From contig NZ_JAWQJT010000002.1 in NCBI RefSeq assembly GCF_033441515.1, positions 620,001 to 684,000 on the forward strand: 64,000 nucleotides of DNA. The letters run 5' to 3'. The stretch comes from Amycolatopsis solani (lineage in GTDB: Bacteria > Actinomycetota > Actinomycetes > Mycobacteriales > Pseudonocardiaceae). Below are positions 15,691 to 24,390 of this stretch, in pieces (the stretch's first letter is position 1; the number at the start of each line of letters is the position of its first letter). The translations under genes were made by a program, and so were the position numbers. The notes under the pieces were generated by a model. It saw only the letters and a list, made by a program, of their open reading frames with translations. It made no database searches and was not told where the DNA came from.

Positions 15691-18600
15691 GTGACCGACA
15701 CGCTGCCCGTCGTGGGTACGCACGGCCCGCCACTGTCCTTTCCGGACACCACGGTCGCCGGGCTCGTCCTGGCGCAGGCGGACCGGACGCCGGACGCGCT
15801 CGCCGTCCGGCAGGGCGCCACCCGGCTCACCTACGCTGAGCTCGTCGCCGCGGCCTGGGGCGTCGCGGCCGCGTTGCGCGAGCGCGGGACGGGCCCGGAA
15901 ACCCGCGTCGGGGTGTGCGCGCACCGGACGCCCGCGCTCGTGAGCACCGTGCTCGGCGTCCTGCTGTCCGGCGCCTGCTACGTCCCGCTCGACCCGGGCG
16001 GGCCGCGGGCCCGGCTGACCGCGATCGCCGCCGACGCCGGGGTTTCGCTCGTCGTCGGGGACGCCGCGGTCGCCGAATTCGGCTCGGGTCACGGGATCGG
16101 CGTCCCGCCGCCCGCCGCGCCCGGCAGCTGCCCGGCCACCCCGGACACCACCGCGCACGTGCTCTACACGTCCGGCTCGACCGGGCGGCCCAAAGGCGTG
16201 CTCACCCGGCACCGCAACATCGTCGCGTTCGTCACCGGGTTCGCCGGGCGGCTCGGCGTCGGCCCGGGCACCCGGACGCTCGGCATCTCCTCGCTCGGGT
16301 TCGACGCGTTCACCATGGACGTCTTCGTGCCGCTGTCGGTCGGCGGCTCGGTGCAGCTGGCCGGGACGGCCGACCGCGCCGACCCGGAACGGCTGCGCCG
16401 GTTCATCGTCGAGCACGACGTCGACTGGGGGTTCATCACCCCGACCCTGCTGTCCCTGGTGGACCCCGCCGAGGTGCCCGGCTGGCGGACCGTGGCCTGC
16501 GGCGGCGAGCCGGTGCCCGCCGAGCTGGCCGCGCGCTGGCTGCCGGGACGCCGGTTCTTCCACGTCTACGGCCCGACCGAAACCACCGTCGTGGTGGTCA
16601 CCGACGAGGTGACCGGGGTGCCCGCCGACCCGCTGCCGTTGGGCACGCCGACGCCGGGGCACCGCGCGCACGTCGTCGACGACGAGCTGCGGCCCGTCGC
16701 GGCGGGCGAGGTCGGCGAGCTGGTCATCGGCGGTCCCGGCGTCGCCGCGGGCTACCTCGGCAGCCCGGAGCTGACCGAGCGGAAGTTCGTCGCCGACCCG
16801 TTCACGCCGGGGGAGCGGCTCTACCGCACCGGCGACCGGGCCCGGCTCCGCCCCGACGGCAGGCTGGAGTTCGCCGGCCGCGCCGACCGGCAGGTCAAGA
16901 TCCGTGGCCAGCGCATCGAACTCGGCGAAGTCGAAGCGGCGCTGGGCGCTCATCCGGACGTCGGCGCGGTCGCCGTCGAGGCCGTGCCGGGGCCGGGTGG
17001 CACCCGGCTGGTCGCGTTCCTCAGCCCGATGGCGGCACCGTCCGATGAGGACATCCACGCCTGCGCGGGTGAACGGCTCACCGAGGCCATGCGCCCGGCC
17101 GCGATCCGCCGCCTGGCCGAGCTGCCGGTCAACCCCGTCACCGGGAAGGTCGACCGGCCCGCCTTGCGTGCCCTCGCCGAAACCGGGCCGGCGGAGGACC
17201 TGGGTGGCTCACCGGTCGCCGAGGTGTGGCGGCGGGTGCTCGGGGCCGCCGCGGGGCCCGACTTCCTGCGGTCCGGCGGCGACTCGATCGCGGCGATGCG
17301 CCTGGTCGCGGCGCTGCGGCAGGACCTCGCCGCCGACGTGTCCGTCGAGGACGTCTTCGCGGCCCGGACGCTCGACGAGCTGACGCGGCGGGTGGCCGCG
17401 GCCGCGCCGCTCACCGGCCCCGGCCTGACCACCGGGCACGCACCCGCGCTGTCGCCACCGCAGCGGCGGCTGTGGTTCCTCGACCAGCTCGCCCCGGACG
17501 CGGCGCCGTACAACATCGCGATGGCGTTCCGGCTGACCGGACCGCTCGACGTCGGCGCGCTGCGAGCCGCCCTCCGCGCGGTGGCCGAGCGGCACGACGT
17601 GCTGCGCTGGCGGATCCGGCCGGTCGACGGCGTCCCGCAGGCCGAGTGCCGGCCACCGGGTGACGTCGAGCTGCCGGTGCTCCCGCTGGCCGAAGCCGCG
17701 GTCCGCGAGCGGCTGGCCGCCGACGCGGCGGCACCGCTGCGGCTGGACCGCGAACCGCCGTGGCGCGTGCGGCTCTACGAGCTGGGGCCCGAGGACCACG
17801 TCCTCGGCTTCACGCTGCACCACGCCGTGTTCGACGGCTGGTCGCAGGAGCTGCTCTGCGCCGACCTGAGCGCGGCCTACCGCGGCGAAGCCCTGCCGCC
17901 GTTGCCGGTGTCCTATGCGGACTACGCGGTGTGGCGCGCCGACCGCGACCGCCGCCGCGAAGCCGTCGACCTCGCCTGGTGGACCGGGCACCTCGCGGGC
18001 GCGCCGTCCACAGTGGACCTGCCGCGGGACCGGCCGCGCCCGGCGGTGCAGACCTACCGCGGCGCGACCCACCACCAGGCCTTCCCCGAGGGCGTCGCCG
18101 AGGCCGCCGGCGCCCTCGCCACTCGCACCGGAACCACCCGCGCGGGCGTGGTGCTGGCCGCGTTCGGGCAGCTGCTGCACCGGCTGACCGGCGGGGACGA
18201 CCACCTGGTCGCCACCGTCGTCGCGGACCGCCAGCTGGCCGAAACCCAGGACGTCGCCGGGTTCTTCGTGGACATCGTCCCGGTGCGGCTGCGCGCCGGG
18301 GACGCGGACTTCGCCACGCTCGTCCGCCGCGGCGGCGCCGAGCTGCTGGCCGCCACCGCGCACCCGGCGGCCCCGATCGACCGGCTCGTGGGCGCGCTCG
18401 GCGTGCCGCGCGACCCCTCGCGGGCGCCGCTGGTGCAGGTGATGGTCAACGTCCTCGGCTTCACCGAACCCCGGCTCGGCCTGCCCGGCGTCCGGGGGAC
18501 GTGGCTGCCGGTCGAGAAGCCCGGTTCGCCGTTCGACCTGACGGTGTACGTCCTCGAGCACGGCGTCGAGCTGCTGTACAACCCGGACCTGTTCGACGCG

Positions 18601-19125
18601 GCCCGGATGGCCTCGCTGGCCGAGGACTTCACGGCGCTGCTCGCGGCGCTGGTCGCCGAGCCGGACCGGCCGGCCGGGGCGTGCGCGCCCGAGCTGCCGC
18701 GCGCGTCGGTCCGCACCGCCGCACCGGAAGCGGCCGCGCAGGCCAGGCCGGCGGCGGCGCCCGACGTCGACCCGGCCGCGCTCGCGGCGACCGAGGCCCT
18801 GATCGCCGCGACCTGGCGGGAAGTGCTCGGCCTCGACGCCGTCCGGGTGACCGACAACTTCTTCGACGTCGGCGGGCATTCCCTCGCACTGGCCAAGGTG
18901 CACGCCGAGGTCACCGCCCGGCTCGGCCGCCGCATCCCGATGGTCGACCTGTTCACCCACCCCACCGTCCGCGCCCTCGCCACCCACCTCCACGCGGGGG
19001 CCGCGCCGAGCCCGGAACTCGCCAGGGCCGCCGAGCGGGTCGCCGCCCGCCGCGGGCGCACCCCGTCCAGAAGACCCCGCCGCAGTGCCGGCACGACCGG
19101 CCACGAACAGGAGCGACCGCAGTGA
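15691..19125 (+). CDS. NRPS: A-PCP-C-PCP
   Basis: This 1144-residue NRPS has adenylation (about 20-495; LYTSGSTGRPKGV, VYGPTETT, NPVTGKVDRP), a first PCP (Ser near 532 in FLRSGGDSIAA), a condensation domain (about 590-1000; intact HHAVFDG) and a second PCP (Ser near 1064 in FFDVGGHSLAL). There is no condensation domain before the A domain and no second A domain, so the protein is a staggered module joining two carrier-bound units. The GGDS form of the first PCP is usual before epimerase domains, yet none is present. By-eye code D-A-M-F-A-G-V-V-V-K is unassigned. The GTG start follows GGGGAG, 57 nt after the previous gene; its stop overlaps the next start as GTGA. Confidence 0.9.
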   Translation: MTDTLPVVGTHGPPLSFPDTTVAGLVLAQADRTPDALAVRQGATRLTYAELVAAAWGVAAALRERGTGPETRVGVCAHRTPALVSTVLGVLLSGACYVPLDPGGPRARLTAIAADAGVSLVVGDAAVAEFGSGHGIGVPPPAAPGSCPATPDTTAHVLYTSGSTGRPKGVLTRHRNIVAFVTGFAGRLGVGPGTRTLGISSLGFDAFTMDVFVPLSVGGSVQLAGTADRADPERLRRFIVEHDVDWGFITPTLLSLVDPAEVPGWRTVACGGEPVPAELAARWLPGRRFFHVYGPTETTVVVVTDEVTGVPADPLPLGTPTPGHRAHVVDDELRPVAAGEVGELVIGGPGVAAGYLGSPELTERKFVADPFTPGERLYRTGDRARLRPDGRLEFAGRADRQVKIRGQRIELGEVEAALGAHPDVGAVAVEAVPGPGGTRLVAFLSPMAAPSDEDIHACAGERLTEAMRPAAIRRLAELPVNPVTGKVDRPALRALAETGPAEDLGGSPVAEVWRRVLGAAAGPDFLRSGGDSIAAMRLVAALRQDLAADVSVEDVFAARTLDELTRRVAAAAPLTGPGLTTGHAPALSPPQRRLWFLDQLAPDAAPYNIAMAFRLTGPLDVGALRAALRAVAERHDVLRWRIRPVDGVPQAECRPPGDVELPVLPLAEAAVRERLAADAAAPLRLDREPPWRVRLYELGPEDHVLGFTLHHAVFDGWSQELLCADLSAAYRGEALPPLPVSYADYAVWRADRDRRREAVDLAWWTGHLAGAPSTVDLPRDRPRPAVQTYRGATHHQAFPEGVAEAAGALATRTGTTRAGVVLAAFGQLLHRLTGGDDHLVATVVADRQLAETQDVAGFFVDIVPVRLRAGDADFATLVRRGGAELLAATAHPAAPIDRLVGALGVPRDPSRAPLVQVMVNVLGFTEPRLGLPGVRGTWLPVEKPGSPFDLTVYVLEHGVELLYNPDLFDAARMASLAEDFTALLAALVAEPDRPAGACAPELPRASVRTAAPEAAAQARPAAAPDVDPAALAATEALIAATWREVLGLDAVRVTDNFFDVGGHSLALAKVHAEVTARLGRRIPMVDLFTHPTVRALATHLHAGAAPSPELARAAERVAARRGRTPSRRPRRSAGTTGHEQERPQ

Positions 19126-22100
19126 CGAACGACCTCGAACCGGGCGCCGAACCCATCGCCATCGTCGGGATGGCCGCCCGCGTGCCCGGCGCCGGTGACC
19201 TCCGGCAGTTCTGGCGCAACCTCGTCGACGGCGTCGAATCCATCAAGCCCGCCACCCGCGAGGAGCTGCTGGCCCGCGGCGCCGATCCGGCCACATTGGA
19301 CGATCCCAGCTGGGTCAACGCGACCACGGTGGTCGACGGCTTCGACGAGTTCGACGCCGACCTGTTCGGCATGACCAGCCGCGAAGCCGAGATCACCGAC
19401 CCGCAGCACCGGGTCTTCCTCGAAGCGTGCCACGCGGCGCTGACCGACGGCGGCTACGACCCGGCCCGCTACGGCGGCGCGATCGGGGTCTACGGCGGCA
19501 CCGGGCGGACCGGCTACCTGGTGGAAAACCTGCTGCGCAACGAACGGGTGATGGCTTCGCAGCACGGCGGCATCGGGATGTCCACCGGCAACCAGCCCAG
19601 CTACCTGACGACTTCGGTGTCCTACAAGCTGAACCTGCGCGGCCCGAGCCTTGCGATCCACACGGCGTGCTCGACGTCGCTGGTCGCGGTGCACCTGGCG
19701 TGCGAGGCCCTGCGCAACGGCGAGTGCGACCTGGCGCTGGCCGGCGGGGTGAACCTGGAGATGCCGCACGGCATCGGGTACATGGGCGTCGAGGGTTTCA
19801 CCTCGCCCGACGGGCACGTGCGGGCGTTCGACGCCGGCGCCAACGGCACGGTGTGGAGCAGCGGCGTCGGCGTGGTCCTGGTCAAGCGGCTCTCGCAGGC
19901 GCTGGAAGACGGCGACCACATCCGCGCGGTCGTGCTCGGCAACGCGATCAACAACGACGGCGCCACCAAGGTCGGCTTCTCCGCGCCGAGCGTCGCCGGG
20001 CAGACCGAGGCCATCGCGCAGGCGGTCGGCATGGCCGGGGTGAACCCGCGCACGATCGGGTACGTCGAGGCGCACGGCACCGGAACCGCGCTGGGCGACC
20101 CGATCGAGATCACCTCGCTGTCCACTGTGTACGGCCACGGCGTCCCGGACACCGGCTGGTGCGCGATCGGCTCGGTGAAGTCGAACATCGGTCACCTGTC
20201 CCAGGCGGCCGGCGTCGTGGCGCTGATCAAGACCGTGCTGGCGATGGAACACGGGCTGATCCCGCCGACCATCAACTACGAAGAAGCCAACCCGGGCATC
20301 GACTTCCCGCGCAGCCCGTTCCACCCGGCCACCACGGTGACCAAGTGGGAGGCCGCGGACACCCCGCGCCGGGCGGGCGTGAGCTCGTTCGGCGTCGGCG
20401 GCACCAACGCCCACGTGGTGCTGGAGGAGGCACCCGCGCCGCGGCGGCACCGCCGGCCGCACCCGGCCCACCTGCTGCGGGTGTCGGCGAAGACGCCGGA
20501 GACCCTGGCCACCGCGGTCGAGCGGCTCGCCGACCGGCTGGCCGGGGACGTCGACCTCGACCTCGCCGACGTCGCGCACACCCTCGCCACCGGGCGGACC
20601 GAATACCCGCACCGCGCGGTCGTCGTCGCACGCGACTCCGAAGACGCGGTCGACGGGCTGCGCGATCCCCGCCGGCTCACCACCGCGCAGGCCGGTGAGC
20701 TGAAGGTGGCGTTCCTGTTCTCCGGGCAGGGTTCGCAGTACGCCGGGATGGGGGCCGAGCTGTACCGCAGCGAGCCCGTCTTCGCGACGGCGTTCGACGA
20801 GTGCTGCGAGCTTTCCGGGCTCCCCGGCCTGAAGGACCTGGTCCTCGGCCGCGGCGGGGACGCCGAGCTGCGGGAAACGCGGTACACCCAGCCCGCGCTG
20901 TTCGCCGTCGAATATGCGCTGGCCCGGCTGTGGCGGAGCTGGGGCGTGCGGCCGGGCGCGATGATCGGGCACTCGGTCGGCGAGTACGTCGCCGCGACCG
21001 TGGCCGGGGTGTTCACCCTCGCCGACGCCGTCCGGCTGGTCGTCCGGCGCGGTGAGCTGATGCAGGGCATGCCCGCCGGCGCGATGCTCGCCGTCCAGCT
21101 CGACGAAGAGTCCGTCGCGAAGCGGCTGCCGGCCGGGCTTTCGATCGCCGGGGTCAACGGGCCGGGGACGTGCGTCGTCGCCGGGCCGTCCGACGCCGTC
21201 GCGGACTTCGCGTCGCTGCTGAAGTCGAGTGACGTGCAGTGCCGGGAACTGGTGACCTCGCACGCCTTCCACTCGCCGATGCTGGACCCGATCCTGGCCG
21301 AGTTCACCGACGCCGTCGCCGCGGTGCCGCGGTCGGCGCCGTCACTGCCGTTCCTCTCGAACCTGACCGGCGGCTGGATCACCGCCGAGCAGGCGACCGA
21401 TCCGGCGTACTGGGCCGCGCACCTGCGCCAGGCCGTCCGGTTCGGCGACTGCGTGCGGACGCTGTTCGACGGCGGCGAGCGGTGGGCGCTCGTCGAGTGC
21501 GGCCCGGGCCACCAGCTGGCCGGCCTCGCCCGCGGCCAGGTGCCGAAGGGCTTGCCGGCGCCGCAGCCGAGCCTGCCCGGCCGCACCGAGCGCGAGGGCG
21601 ACGTCGAAACGCTGTACGCCGCCGCCGGTCTGCTGTGGACGCACGGGGTGTCCGTCGAGCCCACGACGTCCGGGCACCGCGTCCCGCTGCCCGGCTACCC
21701 CTACGCGCGCAAGCGGTACTGGGTCGACCCCGATCCGAAGGGGACGCTCGCCGAGCCGGCGCCGCCGAGCGGGCCGCTGCCCCTCGACGAGTGGTTCGCG
21801 GTGCCGTCCTGGCGGCAGGCCGGTCCGGAACTGCGGCGGGAGCCCTTCGCGTCCTGCCTCGCGTTCGTCGACGGCGACGTCCTGCCGGGCCTGCTGACGG
21901 CCGCCGGGGTCGCGGTTACGGAGGTCCGGCCGGGCTCCGGGTTCGCCGCCACCCCGGCGGGGTTCACCGTGCGGCCCGGGGTGGGCGAGGACTACGACGA
22001 ACTCGTCGCCGCCCTCGGCGAGCGGCCCGGGCGGGTGGTCCACGCGTGGGCCCTCGACGGCACCGAAACCGGGATGGCCGCCCAGGAACGCGGGTTCTTC

Positions 22101-24380
22101 AGCGTCCTGAACCTGGCCCAGGCCTGGGGCGAGCCGCTGCGGATCGACCTGCTGAGCACCGGCACCGCCGACGTCACCGGCACCGACCTGACCCGGCCCG
22201 AGCACGCGACGCTCGCGGGCATCGCCCGGGTGCTGCCGCTGGAGGTCCCCGGCACCGTCGTGCGGCGGATCGACGTCGAGGCCGTGACGGAGGAGGTCGT
22301 CGCCGAGCTGTTCCGCCCGGCTGAAGCCGAAGTCGCCTTGCGGCGGGGACGGCGGTGGGTCCTGGAGTACACGCAGGCCACCGTGCCCGAAGCGGCGCCG
22401 GTGCTGCGCGACGGCGGCCGGTACCTGATCACCGGCGGTACCGGGGGCATCGGCGTCACCCTCGCCGAGGACTTCGCCCTGCGGGTCCGCGCGAAGCTGA
22501 TCCTGCTGACCCGCAGCGGCCTGCCGCCGCGCGAAGAGTGGGACGCCTACGACGGAACCGACCGGACCGGGCGCGCGATCCGCGCGATCCGGCGGATGGA
22601 GGCCGCCGGTTCGGTCGTGCACGTGGTCGCCGCCGACGTCACCGATCCGGCGCGGCTGCGCGAGGTCCGTGAACTGGCCGAGCGCGAGTTCGGCGGGCTC
22701 GACGGCATCGTGCACGCGGCCGGGCTCCCCGGCGGCGGGGTCGCGGAGGTCAAGGAGCGCACAGCCGCGGAAGCCGTGCTGGCGCCGAAGATCGGCGGCA
22801 CGATCGCGCTGGCCTCGGCGTTCGCCGACCTGCCGATGGACTTCGTCGCGCTCTGCTCGTCGGTCACGGCGGTCTCCGGTGACTTCGGGCAGGTCGACTA
22901 CTGCGCGGCCAACAACTTCCTCGACGCCTACGCCCGCGGCGACCACGGCTGGCGGGCCCGGGTCGTCTCGCACAACTGGGGTGGTTGGGACGAGGTCGGC
23001 ATGGCCGCCGAGGTGGCCGCGCCGGCGACCATCCGGTCCACCCGCACGAAGACCGGCGGGCCGGTCGCGCACCCGGTGCTCACCACGCGCACCGGCGCGG
23101 ACTGCCACGGCCTGGTCTCGGCGGCCGCGCACTGGCTGCTCGACGAGCACCGGATCGCCGGCGTCCCGGTCGTGCCCGGCACCGGGCACCTCGAGACCGT
23201 GCGGGCGGCCGTCGAAGCGGCGGTGCCGAAGCCCGGTGACGGCCACGTCGTCGAACTGCGCGATGTCGCCTTCCTGGAGCCGTTCTCGGTGCCGGAAGGC
23301 ACGGTCGCGGAGTACCGGGTCGGCTTCGACGGCGACGGGTTCGCCGTGACCAGCCGCGCGGGCGGAGTGACGAAGACGCACGTCCGGGGCTCGGCGGCCT
23401 GGGTCCCGGCGCCCAGGGCGTCCACTGTGGACCTCGACGCGGTGCGAAGCCGGACGAGCGTGCTCGACGACGGCAACGCCTTCGGCACCGGCCGGACCAG
23501 CATGGTCACCTTCGGCCCGCGGTGGGCCGCGCTGCGCACCCACCACGTCGGCGCGCACGAGGAACTGGCCTCGCTCGTCGCGCCCGAATTCGACACCGGC
23601 TGGGGACTGCACCCGGCGCTGCTCGACGTCGCGACCGCGTTCGGCCGCGGCCGGGGGAGCGGCACGTACCTGCCGATGAGCTACGGCCGGGTGGTCGTGC
23701 ACGACGCGCTCCCGGCGAGCTTCCACAGCCACCTGCGCTACCGGGATTCCGGCGGCGACCAGGTCGTCGCCGCGGACCTGAAGCTGTGCGCCGACGACGG
23801 CCGCGTGCTCGTCGAGATCGAGGACTTCGTGCTCCGCCAGGTCGACGAGGGCGCGGTCAGCGGCGGGCTCACCGCACCCGTGCCCAAGTCCACTGTGGAC
23901 TCCAGTGGCATCCGGCCGGTCGACGGCGCCGAGGCGTTCCTCCGGGCACTGACCCCCGGGCTCGGCGGCCAGGTGGTGATCAGCACCCGCCCGGTGCGCG
24001 ACCTGTTCGCCCGCCGCGTCACCGCCGAAGCGCTGGAAGAGACCGAAGAGGTCGCCGACGTCGTCGAGGCGCCGGCCCAGGACGACTACGTCGCCCCGCG
24101 GACCGACCTCGAAGCCGAGATCGCCCGGCAGTGGGCCGAAGTGCTCGGGGTCGAGCGCATCGGCGTCCACGACGACTTCTTCGCCCTCGGCGGCAACTCG
24201 CTGGTCGCCATCCAGCTCATCGCCCAGGTCCGCAAGACCACCGGCGCCCGGCTGGCCATGAAGACGCTGTTCGAATCCTCCACGGTGGCCGCGCTGGTCG
24301 AGCGCATCGAAGAGCTGCGCGACGCCGCACTTTCACGTGAAAGTGCGGCCGAAACCACCATCCCCAAGCTCGAGCGCTGA
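19122..24380 (+). CDS. Type I PKS module: KS-AT-KR-DH-ACP
   Basis: This 1752-residue module contains KS (about 10-425; Cys in HTACSTSLVA, His in EAHGTGTALGD and NIGHLSQAAG), AT (about 528-830; nucleophile in GHSVGE, HAFH motif indicating malonyl-CoA), KR with its structural half (about 900-1280; TGGTGGIG, Ser in CSSVTA, Tyr and Asn in DYCAAN), DH (about 1315-1590; HRIAGVPVVPG and HPALLD) and ACP (Ser near 1693 in FFALGGNSL). All sites look active, so it should add a malonate unit and reduce it to an enoyl group. KR placed before DH is unusual for modular cis-AT enzymes. It holds the only AT in the cluster. GTG start inside a GTGA overlap. Confidence 0.92.
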   Translation: MTNDLEPGAEPIAIVGMAARVPGAGDLRQFWRNLVDGVESIKPATREELLARGADPATLDDPSWVNATTVVDGFDEFDADLFGMTSREAEITDPQHRVFLEACHAALTDGGYDPARYGGAIGVYGGTGRTGYLVENLLRNERVMASQHGGIGMSTGNQPSYLTTSVSYKLNLRGPSLAIHTACSTSLVAVHLACEALRNGECDLALAGGVNLEMPHGIGYMGVEGFTSPDGHVRAFDAGANGTVWSSGVGVVLVKRLSQALEDGDHIRAVVLGNAINNDGATKVGFSAPSVAGQTEAIAQAVGMAGVNPRTIGYVEAHGTGTALGDPIEITSLSTVYGHGVPDTGWCAIGSVKSNIGHLSQAAGVVALIKTVLAMEHGLIPPTINYEEANPGIDFPRSPFHPATTVTKWEAADTPRRAGVSSFGVGGTNAHVVLEEAPAPRRHRRPHPAHLLRVSAKTPETLATAVERLADRLAGDVDLDLADVAHTLATGRTEYPHRAVVVARDSEDAVDGLRDPRRLTTAQAGELKVAFLFSGQGSQYAGMGAELYRSEPVFATAFDECCELSGLPGLKDLVLGRGGDAELRETRYTQPALFAVEYALARLWRSWGVRPGAMIGHSVGEYVAATVAGVFTLADAVRLVVRRGELMQGMPAGAMLAVQLDEESVAKRLPAGLSIAGVNGPGTCVVAGPSDAVADFASLLKSSDVQCRELVTSHAFHSPMLDPILAEFTDAVAAVPRSAPSLPFLSNLTGGWITAEQATDPAYWAAHLRQAVRFGDCVRTLFDGGERWALVECGPGHQLAGLARGQVPKGLPAPQPSLPGRTEREGDVETLYAAAGLLWTHGVSVEPTTSGHRVPLPGYPYARKRYWVDPDPKGTLAEPAPPSGPLPLDEWFAVPSWRQAGPELRREPFASCLAFVDGDVLPGLLTAAGVAVTEVRPGSGFAATPAGFTVRPGVGEDYDELVAALGERPGRVVHAWALDGTETGMAAQERGFFSVLNLAQAWGEPLRIDLLSTGTADVTGTDLTRPEHATLAGIARVLPLEVPGTVVRRIDVEAVTEEVVAELFRPAEAEVALRRGRRWVLEYTQATVPEAAPVLRDGGRYLITGGTGGIGVTLAEDFALRVRAKLILLTRSGLPPREEWDAYDGTDRTGRAIRAIRRMEAAGSVVHVVAADVTDPARLREVRELAEREFGGLDGIVHAAGLPGGGVAEVKERTAAEAVLAPKIGGTIALASAFADLPMDFVALCSSVTAVSGDFGQVDYCAANNFLDAYARGDHGWRARVVSHNWGGWDEVGMAAEVAAPATIRSTRTKTGGPVAHPVLTTRTGADCHGLVSAAAHWLLDEHRIAGVPVVPGTGHLETVRAAVEAAVPKPGDGHVVELRDVAFLEPFSVPEGTVAEYRVGFDGDGFAVTSRAGGVTKTHVRGSAAWVPAPRASTVDLDAVRSRTSVLDDGNAFGTGRTSMVTFGPRWAALRTHHVGAHEELASLVAPEFDTGWGLHPALLDVATAFGRGRGSGTYLPMSYGRVVVHDALPASFHSHLRYRDSGGDQVVAADLKLCADDGRVLVEIEDFVLRQVDEGAVSGGLTAPVPKSTVDSSGIRPVDGAEAFLRALTPGLGGQVVISTRPVRDLFARRVTAEALEETEEVADVVEAPAQDDYVAPRTDLEAEIARQWAEVLGVERIGVHDDFFALGGNSLVAIQLIAQVRKTTGARLAMKTLFESSTVAALVERIEELRDAALSRESAAETTIPKLER

Positions 24381-24390
24381 AGCAGGAGAC

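Noticed and set aside
13600..17058. Very long open frame (about 1150 codons) on the minus strand opposite the first two synthetases
   Set aside because: It mirrors conserved NRPS domains in the antisense frame, is rich in Arg/Gly/Asp/Val as expected from GC3 bias and shows no protein family. Similar shadows at 18054-21272 and 28911-32429 were dismissed for the same reason.
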